Assembly: GCF_014694375.1 (NCBI RefSeq)
Contig: NZ_JAAUWW010000006.1
Location: forward strand, 112,267 to 176,266
Length of the DNA stretch: 64,000 bases
Direction: 5' to 3'
Source of the DNA: Vibrio sp. S17_S38
GTDB taxonomy: Bacteria; Pseudomonadota; Gammaproteobacteria; Enterobacterales; Vibrionaceae
In this document: positions 19,740-29,362 of the stretch, piece after piece
Position numbering within the stretch: position 1 is the first letter of the stretch
Layout: every line of letters begins with the position of its first letter
Made by a program: the position numbers and the translations under genes
Notes under the pieces: generated by a model
What the model was told of the DNA's origin: nothing
The model's input: the letters and a program-made list of their open reading frames with translations, nothing else
Database searches by the model: none

Positions 19740-20744
19740 ATGGCTACCATTAAAGATGTTGCACGTATCGCAGGAGTGTCCACAACGACGGTTTCACACG
19801 TCATCAATAAAACGCGCTTTGTTGCAGAAGCCACTCAAGAGCGTGTAATGGCGGCGGTAACTGAGCTAAATTATGCCCCAAGTGCAGTTGCTCGTAGTTT
19901 AAAATGTAATACGACAAATACCATCGGTATGCTTGTGACTCAATCCACCAATCCATTTTTTGCCGAAGTTGTTGAGGGTGTGGAAAGCTATTGTTATCGC
20001 CAAGGCTACACTCTAATTTTATGTAACACTGGCGGTTTAGTTGAAAAGCAACGTGATTATATTCGCATGCTCGCAGGTAAGCGCGTCGATGGGTTACTGG
20101 TCATGTGTTCGGATTTAGATGACGAACTTCGTATCATGCTAGATGGACACCCCGACATTCCGAAAGTGGTTATGGACTGGGGCCCTGAAACATCAAAAGC
20201 TGATAAAATTATCGATAATTCAGAAGAAGGCGGTTACCTAGCCACTCGCTATTTAATTAATAATGGTCATACCGATATTGCCTGCCTTAGTGGACACTTT
20301 GAAAAAATGGCTTGTAAAGAGCGTATTGCTGGTTGCAAACGTGCACTAGCAGAAGCCGGTTTGACACTGCCTGAGGATTGGTTACTTGAAGGAAACTTTG
20401 AGTGTGATACTGCTGTGATCGCAGCAGATAAAATTTTAGCAATGGAAAAAAAACCCAGCGCTGTTTTTTGTTTCAATGACATTATGGCACTAGGTCTAAT
20501 GAGTCGTTTACAAGAAAAGGGGATTAAAATACCTGAAGACATTTCAATTATTGGTTACGACAATATTGATTTATCTGCCTACTTCTCTCCACCACTGACA
20601 ACCATTCACCAACCTAAGCGTCGTGTAGGTAAAACTGCAGTAGAAATATTACTTGAGCGCATCAAAGATAAAGAACATGCCAAGCAAGTTTTTGAAATGT
20701 TTCCAGAGTTAGTAGAACGATCAACAGTGAAAAAACTCAACTAA
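19740..20744 (+). CDS. purR: Purine repressor PurR (LacI family)
   Basis: A 334-residue LacI/GalR-family repressor. The N-terminal helix-turn-helix and hinge read [20 protein letters not shown] then [12 protein letters not shown], nearly identical to E. coli PurR. The rest is a periplasmic-binding-protein-like effector domain for hypoxanthine or guanine. PurR represses purine biosynthesis genes at PUR boxes; one such box lies 270 bases upstream. The start has an aagga site eight bases upstream. A strong terminator follows at 20757-20784. Confidence 0.97.
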   Translation: MATIKDVARIAGVSTTTVSHVINKTRFVAEATQERVMAAVTELNYAPSAVARSLKCNTTNTIGMLVTQSTNPFFAEVVEGVESYCYRQGYTLILCNTGGLVEKQRDYIRMLAGKRVDGLLVMCSDLDDELRIMLDGHPDIPKVVMDWGPETSKADKIIDNSEEGGYLATRYLINNGHTDIACLSGHFEKMACKERIAGCKRALAEAGLTLPEDWLLEGNFECDTAVIAADKILAMEKKPSAVFCFNDIMALGLMSRLQEKGIKIPEDISIIGYDNIDLSAYFSPPLTTIHQPKRRVGKTAVEILLERIKDKEHAKQVFEMFPELVERSTVKKLN

Positions 20745-20756
20745 GAGTCTATTCTT

Positions 20757-20784
20757 TTTTAACCAGCGCATGCGCTGGTTTTTT
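20757..20784 (+). terminator. Rho-independent terminator of purR
   Basis: AACCAGCGCATGCGCTGGTT at 20761-20780 is a perfect palindrome bordered by A/T runs and followed by six T. Confidence 0.9.
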
Positions 20785-20880
20785 ATCTATATAGATCTAA
20801 ATCTTTATAACAAACGTTGAATGTTTTTCTACTCTTTAAAGGTCTCTTGCATATACCCCTCAAATTATACAAGGATGATT

Positions 20881-22038
20881 ATGAAACACTTCTTACTTGG
20901 ATGCTTATTGGCTTTCTCCTCAGCATTATCGTTAATGGCACACTCTAGCGATGTATCAAATTGGAAAACGATAACGCAAAAAGCCAAAGGGCAAGATGTT
21001 TACTTTAATGCTTGGGGCGGCAGTCAAGAAATTAATGACTATTTGCGCTGGGTAAGTGACCAAGTAAAACAAAAATACAACGTAAACCTTCATCATGTAA
21101 AAGTCACCGATATTGCTGAAACCACTGCGCGATTAATTGCTGAAAAATCGGCTGATAAAAATCAATCTGGCAGTGTTGATATGGTTTGGATAAATGGAGA
21201 AAACTTCAAATCAATGAAGCAAAACCAATTGCTATTTGGCCCCTTTGTTCATGATTTACCTAGCTGGAAGTTTGTAAACAAAAATCTACCCGTCGAAAAT
21301 GATTTTTCAGAGCCAACTATTGGCTTAGAAGCACCATGGGGGATCGGCCAATTAGTCTTCATTTATGACAAGAAAACACTCGCTAATCCACCGACCTCTG
21401 CGAAAGCTTTATTAGCTTATGCTCAAGCTCATCCAGGTAAGATTACGTATCCCAAGCCCCCTCAATTTCATGGTACGAGTTTTTTAAAAGCTATACTTCT
21501 AGAACTAACAGAGGATAAAGAAGCCTTAACCAAACCCGTTAATGACGCTGATTTTGATGCTGTAACCGCACCACTTTGGGCCTATTTAGATCAACTCCAC
21601 AAAGTTGCGTGGAAACAAGGAAAACAATTCCCTCTTAGCCAGCCCGAGCTTATTCAAATGCTAGATGATAGACAAATCGATATCGCTATAACTTTTAATC
21701 CAAATGAAGTCTTCTCAGCTCAAGCATCAGGGAAATTAGCTAAAACAACCACTAGCTACGCATGGAAATCCGGTGCTTTATCTAATATTCATTTCTTAGC
21801 AATACCTTGGAATGCCTCCCACAAAGAAGGTGCTTTAGTCGTCATTAATTTTTTACTCAGTCCTGAGGCTCAATCTCATAAAGGTAATCCCAATACATGG
21901 GGAGACCCATCTATACTCTTACCGCAAAAACTTATAGGGAATGCAGCTAAAACTCAATTATATCCATCAGTCGATGAGCCTCACCCTAGCTGGCAAAGCG
22001 CCCTAGAGAAGGCTTGGTTAGATCGATATGGTCAATAG
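20881..22038 (+). CDS. ynjB: ABC transporter substrate-binding protein YnjB
   Basis: A 385-residue periplasmic protein. The start at 20881 (MKHFLLGCLLAF) gives a clean signal peptide ending near LMAHSSD; an earlier in-frame start at 20821 would place extra residues before it, and the AAGG motif fits 20881. Motifs such as FNAWGGSQEINDYLRWV, GLEAPWGIGQLVFIYDK and the C-terminal NTWGDPSILLPQKL match the YnjB family (COG4134). Such proteins capture a solute for the YnjC-YnjD importer. The substrate has not been established to my knowledge. It heads a ynjBCD-ynjF operon. Confidence 0.88.
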   Translation: MKHFLLGCLLAFSSALSLMAHSSDVSNWKTITQKAKGQDVYFNAWGGSQEINDYLRWVSDQVKQKYNVNLHHVKVTDIAETTARLIAEKSADKNQSGSVDMVWINGENFKSMKQNQLLFGPFVHDLPSWKFVNKNLPVENDFSEPTIGLEAPWGIGQLVFIYDKKTLANPPTSAKALLAYAQAHPGKITYPKPPQFHGTSFLKAILLELTEDKEALTKPVNDADFDAVTAPLWAYLDQLHKVAWKQGKQFPLSQPELIQMLDDRQIDIAITFNPNEVFSAQASGKLAKTTTSYAWKSGALSNIHFLAIPWNASHKEGALVVINFLLSPEAQSHKGNPNTWGDPSILLPQKLIGNAAKTQLYPSVDEPHPSWQSALEKAWLDRYGQ

Positions 22039-22078
22039 TTAGATTGGCTACCCTGAAAAATTTAGGCGTAAGTACAAC

Positions 22079-23818
22079 ATGCTGAGAATTGGTTATTTAT
22101 TGGTTTTACTCATTGCCATATTCCCACTATTACCAGGCATACTTGGTATGCTGTTGCCTGCTTTCAACTACATTCCAGTATTAAACCTCCATAGTTTTAA
22201 TAACAATGCTTTTCTTCAGGTTTTTAACTGGCCAGGAGTATGGCAATCATTAACTTTGTCATTATTTAGCGCCCTATTGAGTACCTTACTGGCTTTAATA
22301 ATTTGCTTTAGTATATTGCAAACTTATTGGGCAACAAAAACTTGGAAGCGGATAGAAAAATTACTCGCACCATTATTAGCTTTACCTCATGTCGCCTTTG
22401 CCATCGGTTTTTTATTTTTATTTTCGAATACAGGCTGGCTAGCAAGACTCATTGGTACCATTATTCCTGAGCAATACCATCTTTATTGGATCGCAGTACC
22501 CGATCAATATGCACTTGGTTTATCCCTTGCACTTGCAATTAAAGAAACGCCATTTCTATTACTGATGAGTATTCCAATTCTCAATAATCTTAATATCCAG
22601 CAAACATTGCATATTGCACATAGCTTGCAGTACTCAACAGCTCAAGCATGGCGGCGTTTTATTTTTCCTCAATGGTGGAAACATATACGCTTTCCATTAT
22701 TTGCCGTGGTAGCCTACTCTGCATCTGTCGTCGATGTTAGTTGGATTATAGGCCCGACCAACCCACCGACTTTTGCAGTATTGGTTTGGCAATGGTTTAA
22801 TCAACCCGATCTCAATTTACTCCCTCGAGCAGCAGCTGGTGCATTTGTGCTCTTTATCCTATGCAGCCTGCTAATTGCATTATTATGGATACTAGAAAGG
22901 TATTTTTTAAGTTACCAACGAAATTGGCTTATTAAAGGTCGCAATAATAAAGCCTCAACTACATCCTCATATTTGTCTAAAATGCCTCACCCACCTTTAG
23001 CTAAACTATTATTTCCTATTATTGGAATTATAAGTCTCACCACGATTCCAGTATTGCTTATTTGGACTTTTGCTCAACGTTGGTCGTTTCCTGATTTCTG
23101 GCCTTCAAGCTGGAGTTTACGCTTTTGGGTCAGTGAATGGCCTTATATACAGCAAACCTTACTAAGCAGTATTTATATTGCGTTAATCAGTAGCTTCTGT
23201 GCATTGGTCTTAGCCATTATTGCTCATGAATATCGTCACAAATATCGTTTTTCTCTACCCATGTATATTATTGCCTTACCAATGTTAGTCCCACAACTGT
23301 CTTTACTTTTTGGGATACAAATAGTGACATTGTGGCTTGATCATTCACCTTATTATTTTTGGGTTCTCTGGGCACATTGCTTCTTTGCCTTTCCATATAT
23401 TTATATGACATTAGATGGGCCTTGGAAAAGCTTCTCAACGAAACTCACACAAACCGCGTACAGTTTAGGTCTGTCACCTATAAAAACTTGGTTTAAAGTG
23501 AAAATGCCCATTTTATTTAATGCCATTATTTTTGCGTGGGCGGTGGGGATTAGCGTTAGCTTGGCTCAATATTTACCAACCCAAATGCTAGGAGCTGGGC
23601 GTATTTCGACACTCACGACAGAAGCCGTCACCCTATCGAGTGGACATGATCGTCGGATCATGGCGCTATACGCTTTATGGCAGGCCATATTACCATTCTT
23701 GTTTTTTGCTTTAGCATTTTCGGCTAATAAATGGCGTAGCTACTATCGAAATTTCACCGTATCTTCTTCCGGTTTATTAAAATCACAAGAACGTTTAGCC
23801 AAAGGGTGTTCGAAATGA
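22079..23818 (+). CDS. ynjC: ABC transporter permease YnjC (fused double permease)
   Basis: A 579-residue membrane protein made of two permease halves fused in tandem, each with about six helices. The first half spans about residues 1-280 (coupling loop near SLQYSTAQAWRRFIFPQW) and the second about 310-560 (near SLGLSPIKTWFKVKMPI). This matches YnjC and the ThiP/FbpB-type importers. It forms the channel for YnjB substrate. Its stop overlaps the ynjD start (ATGA). Confidence 0.88.
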   Translation: MLRIGYLLVLLIAIFPLLPGILGMLLPAFNYIPVLNLHSFNNNAFLQVFNWPGVWQSLTLSLFSALLSTLLALIICFSILQTYWATKTWKRIEKLLAPLLALPHVAFAIGFLFLFSNTGWLARLIGTIIPEQYHLYWIAVPDQYALGLSLALAIKETPFLLLMSIPILNNLNIQQTLHIAHSLQYSTAQAWRRFIFPQWWKHIRFPLFAVVAYSASVVDVSWIIGPTNPPTFAVLVWQWFNQPDLNLLPRAAAGAFVLFILCSLLIALLWILERYFLSYQRNWLIKGRNNKASTTSSYLSKMPHPPLAKLLFPIIGIISLTTIPVLLIWTFAQRWSFPDFWPSSWSLRFWVSEWPYIQQTLLSSIYIALISSFCALVLAIIAHEYRHKYRFSLPMYIIALPMLVPQLSLLFGIQIVTLWLDHSPYYFWVLWAHCFFAFPYIYMTLDGPWKSFSTKLTQTAYSLGLSPIKTWFKVKMPILFNAIIFAWAVGISVSLAQYLPTQMLGAGRISTLTTEAVTLSSGHDRRIMALYALWQAILPFLFFALAFSANKWRSYYRNFTVSSSGLLKSQERLAKGCSK

Positions 23819-24471
23819 GTTTATTGTTAGATAGGATATCAATCCAAAGTAAAGACGGCATGGACTTATGCCAAAATTTAAATTTAACTATTCCAGCCGG
23901 AGAAATAATCAGCATTATGGGGCCAAGTGGCTGTGGGAAATCGACACTACTAAATGCCATTGCGGGACACTTAACATCTGATTTTAACTGCCAAGGGCAA
24001 TTCATTCTTGACGGAAAAAACATATCCTCACTGCCCGCACACCAAAGGCAAGTTGGGTTATTATTTCAAAATGATATGCTTTTCCCTCATCTCAATATCT
24101 GGGAAAACATTGCCATTGCGCTTCCAGATTCGGTCAAAAAAGCACATCGCAAACAAACGGCCTTATCTTGCTTGAAAGAAGTTAAATTGGATCAACTTGC
24201 CAATTCAATGCCCCAACAAATATCAGGTGGTCAACGAGCTCGGGTCAGTTTACTGCGTATGCTACAAGCCAGACCCAAAGCAGCCTTACTAGATGAACCT
24301 TTTAATCAGTTAGATGCACAATCGCGTGCCAGCTTTCGCCACTGGGTATTTGAGCAGCTGACAAAATCCCAAATCCCAACCCTTATGGTGACTCACGATC
24401 CTTCAGATGCACCATCATCTAACTCAATTATTGATTGGACGCAGCTTTCAAAGGATCCTGATCATGCTTGA
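23815..24471 (+). CDS. ynjD: ABC transporter ATP-binding protein YnjD
   Basis: A 218-residue ATPase from the ATG at 23815, which overlaps the ynjC stop by four bases; a GTG nine bases earlier is also open but less likely. Walker A is GPSGCGKST, the signature is QISGGQRARVSLLRML, and Walker B is ALLDEPFNQLD. It powers the YnjBC importer. The 3' end overlaps ynjF by eight bases. Confidence 0.9.
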   Translation: MSLLLDRISIQSKDGMDLCQNLNLTIPAGEIISIMGPSGCGKSTLLNAIAGHLTSDFNCQGQFILDGKNISSLPAHQRQVGLLFQNDMLFPHLNIWENIAIALPDSVKKAHRKQTALSCLKEVKLDQLANSMPQQISGGQRARVSLLRMLQARPKAALLDEPFNQLDAQSRASFRHWVFEQLTKSQIPTLMVTHDPSDAPSSNSIIDWTQLSKDPDHA

Positions 24472-25078
24472 TAAACATATCACTCCATACATTAAAAAGC
24501 CTTTAGAGATAGCTGCTAACCTGCTTATTCAATGTAAAATTACGGCTAACCAAATAACAATTATAGGCTTTATGATTGGTCTATTAGCTGTGCCAGCATT
24601 ATGGTTTGAACATTACACTCTTTCGCTTGTTTTTATTATTATCAATCGCATATGTGATGGTCTTGATGGTGCGATTGCAAGACAAAGCAAGATCACTGAG
24701 GCTGGTGGCTTTTTAGATATAAGCTTCGATTTCCTTTTTTACGCTTTAGTCCCTTTTGGCTTCATCCTTGCAAACCCAGATCAAAATGCGATTGCAGGTG
24801 CATTACTTATTGTGTCGTTTGTAGGGACCGGGAGTAGTTTTTTGGCTTTTGCTTCTGTCGCGGCAAAATTAGGAATAGAAAACCCGACGTATCAAAATAA
24901 ATCGCTGTATTACATTGCAGGAATAACGGAAGGCACCGAAACTATCGCTCTATTTATCATCTGCTGTCTATGGCCACAGCATTTTGTCATTTATGCTCTG
25001 ATATTTGCGACTTTATGCTTTATCACTACAGCGAATCGGATTTGGTCAGGATTTAACACATTGAAAAGCCATAATTAA
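24464..25078 (+). CDS. ynjF: CDP-alcohol phosphatidyltransferase family protein YnjF
   Basis: A 204-residue membrane enzyme; the ATG at 24464 overlaps the ynjD stop. It carries the CDP-alcohol phosphatidyltransferase motif DG..AR...G...D: CDGLDGAIARQSKITEAGGF then LDISFD. Several membrane helices follow. The family transfers a phosphatidyl group to an alcohol, but the acceptor of YnjF is unknown. Linkage to ynjBCD is the same as in E. coli, where ynjE (a sulfurtransferase) lies between; it is missing here. The stop overlaps the convergent hydrolase gene by four bases. Confidence 0.88.
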   Translation: MLDKHITPYIKKPLEIAANLLIQCKITANQITIIGFMIGLLAVPALWFEHYTLSLVFIIINRICDGLDGAIARQSKITEAGGFLDISFDFLFYALVPFGFILANPDQNAIAGALLIVSFVGTGSSFLAFASVAAKLGIENPTYQNKSLYYIAGITEGTETIALFIICCLWPQHFVIYALIFATLCFITTANRIWSGFNTLKSHN

Positions 25079-25881
25079 ACGTTAAGGTGGCTATATTTTT
25101 TAATGAAAGCAATAGAATGTAAATTGAACTCTTGCGGTTTTTCTATATTGCATACATGACCACAATTTGGAATTTCATGTAGCCAACTTAATTTATGCTT
25201 ATTTACCATATCTTTAACCGGGTGGATAAACATGTAGTCCATCTCCCCCATTAAATATAATGTTGGTATCGACAGTTCGCGTTCTCGAAAGTAACGCATC
25301 ATGGGATTTACATCTGCAGAAAGTTTAAACCAACGTTTGAACTCTTTTTGGCACAATTTTTTAGCTTCATTAATAAATAAGTGGCGAGATTCTTTTTGAT
25401 TCGATTGGGGCATCACAATATAAGCGAATAAACGATATAACCACATGTAGGGCAAAAAATGTTTACAAGCATCACCAAGCTTGACTAACACTTGAGAGCG
25501 GGTATCAAGACGGGTTATTGCTCCTCCAAGAACCATACTGTTAACTCGCTCTGGCTCTAATTCCGCCAAATTACGAACAATAATAGTTCCCAAAGACATT
25601 GCGACAAAATGTGCAGATTTAATCTGCATATGATCTAGAACTTGGATTACATCCAAGGTCACATCTTTAAAAGAATAGTTTTTAGAAATAATATCTTTAA
25701 TCAATTTATTGGAGCGGCCATGACCACGTAAATCAATTAAAAGAACATTAAAATGCTCACGATAAGCTTTAAGTTGTTTAAACCATATTGATGAACTCCC
25801 ACCCGCCCCATGCACAAATACCACCCATTCTATACTGGTTGGATGTGAATAAGCTTTGTGAAAAAGAACGTTCTGGCTCAT
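25075..25881 (-). CDS. Alpha/beta hydrolase family protein
   Basis: A 268-residue hydrolase from the ATG at 25881 (MSQNVLFHKAYS), which has an aagagg ribosome binding site; the frame is open further upstream but without one. Oxyanion region VFVHGAGGSSSIW, nucleophile elbow VAMSLGT (Ala in the first position of the usual G-x-S-x-G), acid near MGEMDYMF, and catalytic His in NCGHVCNIEKP. The substrate is unknown. It is convergent with ynjF and alone on its strand. Confidence 0.85.
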   Translation of the reverse strand: MSQNVLFHKAYSHPTSIEWVVFVHGAGGSSSIWFKQLKAYREHFNVLLIDLRGHGRSNKLIKDIISKNYSFKDVTLDVIQVLDHMQIKSAHFVAMSLGTIIVRNLAELEPERVNSMVLGGAITRLDTRSQVLVKLGDACKHFLPYMWLYRLFAYIVMPQSNQKESRHLFINEAKKLCQKEFKRWFKLSADVNPMMRYFRERELSIPTLYLMGEMDYMFIHPVKDMVNKHKLSWLHEIPNCGHVCNIEKPQEFNLHSIAFIKKYSHLNV

Positions 25882-26027
25882 GGTTTTCCTCTTAAATTTG
25901 AACCCAAAGTATACCACACCTAAACTCAATTCGACTTCGTCAAAATGTTTGCAAATAATTCCTTTACCTCAAGCTAACTTGAGGATTTATGCTTGCCCCA
26001 ATATTTACTAACACGGAAGAACAAATC

Positions 26028-26444
26028 ATGTATTTAGAGCATATCAATTTAGTTGTAAACAACGTCCCCGCAATGCTGGATTTTTATCAAGCAGCCTTCC
26101 CACATTGGAAGATCCGTAGTGAAGGTGATGCCGAATGGAATGGAAAACCAAGGCATTGGCTTCATTTTGGTGACGACTATTATTATATCGCGCTCAGTGA
26201 TAATGGTGTGGGGGAAAATCGAGATTTAAGTGGTCATCAAACAGGTTTAGCGCATTTTGCATATGTAATGACTGATCTTACGGCCACAATACAACGTTTA
26301 GAAAGTGCAGGTTACATGATTGCAAAACCAGGAGCTGAAAATCCATTTCGTCGCAATGTATACTTCATCGATCCTGCAGGGTTTGAGGTCGAATTTGTTG
26401 AATATCTGAGTGACATTCCGGTTGAAAGGAATAACGACTTGTAA
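26028..26444 (+). CDS. VOC superfamily (glyoxalase/bleomycin-resistance fold) protein
   Basis: A 138-residue small protein with the vicinal oxygen chelate fold: MYLEHINLVVNNVPAMLDFY at the N-terminus and FIDPAGFEVEFVEYL at the end. Potential metal ligands are His5, the His in TGLAHFAY and the Glu in VEFVEY. The start at 26028 has GGAAG eight bases upstream and begins exactly at the domain. An in-frame ATG at 25989 with GAGG four bases upstream is a possible alternative. The substrate cannot be predicted. It converges with pyrF. Confidence 0.82.
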   Translation: MYLEHINLVVNNVPAMLDFYQAAFPHWKIRSEGDAEWNGKPRHWLHFGDDYYYIALSDNGVGENRDLSGHQTGLAHFAYVMTDLTATIQRLESAGYMIAKPGAENPFRRNVYFIDPAGFEVEFVEYLSDIPVERNNDL

Positions 26445-26460
26445 TAATGAGTACAATTAA

Positions 26461-26494
26461 TCTCGGTGTGAAGCCATAATGCCTACCACCGAGA
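26461..26494. terminator. Weak hairpin between VOC gene and pyrF
   Basis: TCTCGGTG at 26461-26468 pairs with CACCGAGA at 26487-26494 around an 18-base loop, between two convergent genes. The T-run on either strand is poor. Confidence 0.4.
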
Positions 26495-26517
26495 AATAAA
26501 AAAGGAAGATAATAGAA

Positions 26518-27213
26518 TTAATTGAGCGTGGCGTTAATATCAATCAGCACTTGATTTGGATTCAACGATTGTGTAATTGGGCGACCAATAACCAAGTAAT
26601 CTGAACCAGCTTGCAATGCATCATAAGGTGTCATAATCCGGCGTTGATCCCCTGCTTCACTTCCTGCTGGGCGAATGCCAGGAGTGATAAGCTTAAACTC
26701 CTTACCTAAATCTTGTTTCAATACCTGCGATTCTTGAGCTGAACAGACAACACCATCTAAACCACTATTTTGAGTTAATCTTGCTAAGCGCTTTACTTGA
26801 TTTTGAGGATTAACATCCAATCCAATACCAGCAAGATCGTTTTGTTCCATACTTGTCAGTACAGTCACTGCAATTAGTAATGGGCGGTCTTTGCCGTAAG
26901 GTTCTAAAATCTCACGAGAAGCAGCCATCATACGTTCACCACCGCTAGCATGCACGTTTGTCATCCATACCCCTAATTCTGCTGCTGCTCTAACAGCCTT
27001 TGAACAAGTATTAGGAATGTCATGAAATTTTAAATCAAGAAAAACAGAGAAGCCACGTTGATGCAAAGCACGCACAAAATCTGGGCCAAATAAAGTGAAC
27101 ATTTCTTTGCCTACTTTCAAGCGACAACTCGCAGGATCAATATTATCGACAAAGCCCAAGGCATCAACTTGGTTCTCATAGTCTAGGGCTACAATTACTT
27201 TAGGGTCTAACAT
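26518..27213 (-). CDS. pyrF: Orotidine 5'-phosphate decarboxylase
   Basis: A 231-residue TIM-barrel enzyme that converts OMP to UMP, the last step of de novo pyrimidine synthesis. The start at 27213 ([14 protein letters not shown]) has AGGAG five bases upstream. Active-site pattern: VALDY near the start, the catalytic [12 protein letters not shown] (Asp-x-Lys-x-x-Asp), and ITPGIRP plus VIGRPIT for phosphate binding. It follows lapA-lapB on the same strand, as in many gammaproteobacteria. Confidence 0.97.
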   Translation of the reverse strand: MLDPKVIVALDYENQVDALGFVDNIDPASCRLKVGKEMFTLFGPDFVRALHQRGFSVFLDLKFHDIPNTCSKAVRAAAELGVWMTNVHASGGERMMAASREILEPYGKDRPLLIAVTVLTSMEQNDLAGIGLDVNPQNQVKRLARLTQNSGLDGVVCSAQESQVLKQDLGKEFKLITPGIRPAGSEAGDQRRIMTPYDALQAGSDYLVIGRPITQSLNPNQVLIDINATLN

Positions 27214-27335
27214 TTTAACTCCTACATTACTCGTCATATAATAGATAAAGAATTGGCCGCTAAAAGAAAATCAATCCATTAACAGCCAACTATTTCACTG
27301 TTTAATCTTCATTTACAAAGCTAACTAGGCTCAGC

Positions 27336-28505
27336 TTATTCACCATCTAAACCTCTAATTGGTTTGATTAGGCCCCAGCCTTTACAGGAAGGACACTGCC
27401 AATATAAAGCATGGGTTGCAAAACCACATTTTCGACATTGATAATGAGGTTTTGCTTTCATTTGCACCCCAACCATTTCTTGTAACGTGGTTAAGCTATC
27501 TTTTGCTCGCCCTTCTTCGGCTTCCGCAATATGATAATCAATCAAGCGGTAAAAGCCTTTCATGGTTGGGTTTTTGATTAATTGTTTAGTGAGTAAAGTC
27601 TGTGCTGATCCTATTCCATCATGCTTTGCTACCATTTGAGCAAGCATTAACTCAGAAGATACTCCTGCTTTTTTCTCTATCGATTTACGAAGAAATTCCA
27701 ACATACCGGCTTCATTATCAAGTTGATAATAGCAATCCGACAATGTCGGCAAGACTTCAGATGTAAAATCGATATCTTGTTCGAGAACTTTCTCTAAACA
27801 TTTTATCGTTTGATTATAATTTTCGACTTCAAGGTAAAGATTACCTAACGCAATATTTGCTCGTACGCACTTGGGATCTTCTGTCAACGCTCGTTTAAAA
27901 TATAGAATGGCTTTTGAGGTATTGGTTAAACTGATTTCATGCATCGCCAGCTCACACCAAAAATGTGCTAAATCTTGGCGAACTCTTTTCTTGCCCATCG
28001 CGACTAATGCATCACCATATTTAATGGCTTTATTCCATTCGCGAGTTTGTTGATAAATTGTGACAAGTTGTTGTAAGGCTTGTTCTTTGTGCTCTGGCTC
28101 TTCGACCAATTGTTCGAAGATTTTTTCAGCTCGATCAAAAAAACCTGAAACCATATAATCTTTGGCTAATTGTTGTAGAGCAAGATTTTTTTGATCAACA
28201 GTCAGCCCTTCACGAGAAATCAAGTTCTCATGGATACGAATAGCACGATCAACCTCTCCGCGACGACGAAAAAGATTCCCTAACGCTAGATGGGTATCAA
28301 TTGTTTCATCATCAATTTGAAGTAATTCAATAAACTGATCGACCGCTTTATCTGATTGCTCAGACAACAGCAAGTTAAGACCTTTGACGTATTGTCGAGA
28401 GATCTGATGAGAGTGTTCTTGCTTATCATGTCGAGCACTACGATTCCCCATATACCAGCCATAAGCAGCTGCAATGGGTAATAATAGAAAAAGTAGCTCT
28501 AGCAT
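27336..28505 (-). CDS. lapB: Lipopolysaccharide assembly protein LapB (YciM)
   Basis: A 389-residue protein with an N-terminal membrane anchor (LELLFLLLPIAAAYGWYMG), about nine TPR repeats, and a C-terminal rubredoxin-like metal site, CRKCGFATHALYWQCPSCKGW. In E. coli LapB works with the FtsH protease to control the LpxC enzyme and so balances LPS against phospholipid. All four cysteines are present. It lies 12 bases after lapA, from which it is probably co-transcribed. Confidence 0.95.
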   Translation of the reverse strand: MLELLFLLLPIAAAYGWYMGNRSARHDKQEHSHQISRQYVKGLNLLLSEQSDKAVDQFIELLQIDDETIDTHLALGNLFRRRGEVDRAIRIHENLISREGLTVDQKNLALQQLAKDYMVSGFFDRAEKIFEQLVEEPEHKEQALQQLVTIYQQTREWNKAIKYGDALVAMGKKRVRQDLAHFWCELAMHEISLTNTSKAILYFKRALTEDPKCVRANIALGNLYLEVENYNQTIKCLEKVLEQDIDFTSEVLPTLSDCYYQLDNEAGMLEFLRKSIEKKAGVSSELMLAQMVAKHDGIGSAQTLLTKQLIKNPTMKGFYRLIDYHIAEAEEGRAKDSLTTLQEMVGVQMKAKPHYQCRKCGFATHALYWQCPSCKGWGLIKPIRGLDGE

Positions 28506-28517
28506 TAACGAATAAAC

Positions 28518-28805
28518 CTAACCTTTAATATCGGGTATAGATGAGGACGTGGTGATTGTTTTTTGGCTTTTCGCTAATTGTTTTCTTAAGCGAGCTATTG
28601 TTAGCTTTGACTTTAAATACAAACTACCAAAAATTAACCATGAAAGACCAAAAGCAATAATAAAAACGCCACCAAGTAATGTCGATAGATGTAATTGATT
28701 TTGAGCAATTAAATAGTTAAATGTTACCATTTCTTGATTTTGAGCTCCTAGAGCTAGGGCAATGAGAAACAAGGCAATCACTATTATTATTTTTATCACT
28801 TTCAT
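28518..28805 (-). CDS. lapA: Lipopolysaccharide assembly protein LapA (YciS)
   Basis: A small membrane protein of about 95 residues when started at MKVIKIIIVIALFLIALALG (28805). The frame is open to 28832 but adds nothing conserved. Two hydrophobic helices (residues 3-22 and about 40-62) and a basic C-terminal coiled coil (LTIARLRKQLAKSQ) match LapA. It partners LapB in LPS regulation. No strong ribosome binding site decides the start. Confidence 0.88.
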   Translation of the reverse strand: MKVIKIIIVIALFLIALALGAQNQEMVTFNYLIAQNQLHLSTLLGGVFIIAFGLSWLIFGSLYLKSKLTIARLRKQLAKSQKTITTSSSIPDIKG

Positions 28806-28953
28806 AATCATAACCCATAGAAATCCAGACAATAGGTGTAATTATGCAGCAAATTGGAACCACACTCCATTCCCAATCGTTTGAAACACGTAAATATTAT
28901 TGGAAAGGTTAACTTTGGTCATGTTATTCGTTTTAAGTTGAGTAAATAATAAC

Positions 28954-28986
28954 AAAAAAGCGGCAACCAAACTGGTATGCCGCTTT
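28954..28986 (-). terminator. Terminator of ihfB
   Basis: On the minus strand, AAAGCGGCA/TGCCGCTTT closes a 12-base loop and is followed by a T-run; it is 20 bases past the ihfB stop. Confidence 0.85.
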
Positions 28987-29005
28987 AATAATCTTATTCA
29001 AAATC

Positions 29006-29290
29006 TTAAATACTGCTGTTTACACGCTCGCGTAATTCTTTACCAGGCTTAAAGTGAGGAACGCATTTGCCTTCTAGTTCAACTTTTTCGCCCGATTTAG
29101 GATTACGTCCTACGCGTGGTTCTCGATAATGTAGAGAAAAACTTCCGAAACCACGGATTTCAATACGATCACCATCTTCTAATTTATTAGCCATCTGCTC
29201 AAGGATATCCTTTACAGCATCTTCAATTTCTTTAGATGATAGGTGTGTCTGCTCGGCACAGAGCCTTTCAATTAATTCAGACTTAGTCAT
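29006..29290 (-). CDS. ihfB: Integration host factor subunit beta
   Basis: A 94-residue HU/IHF-family DNA-bending protein. The start at 29290 ([14 protein letters not shown]) has GAGGG eight bases upstream and matches the family start. The DNA-inserting beta arm reads [20 protein letters not shown], with the conserved intercalating proline in [10 protein letters not shown]. With IhfA it bends DNA at promoters, including sigma-54 promoters, and at recombination sites. It follows rpsA, as in E. coli, but a terminator lies between them. Confidence 0.97.
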   Translation of the reverse strand: MTKSELIERLCAEQTHLSSKEIEDAVKDILEQMANKLEDGDRIEIRGFGSFSLHYREPRVGRNPKSGEKVELEGKCVPHFKPGKELRERVNSSI

Positions 29291-29323
29291 AGGTGATTCC
29301 CTCATTCTACTCTAACTTTATCA

Positions 29324-29350
29324 AAAAAAGGGAGCCGTAATGGCTCCCTT
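29324..29350 (-). terminator. Terminator between rpsA and ihfB
   Basis: AAGGGAGCC at the left arm pairs with GGCTCCCTT around a short loop; on the minus strand it is followed by a run of T. It is 13 bases after the rpsA stop. ihfB must therefore use its own promoter or read-through. Confidence 0.85.
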
Positions 29351-29362
29351 CTATAGGCAGTA

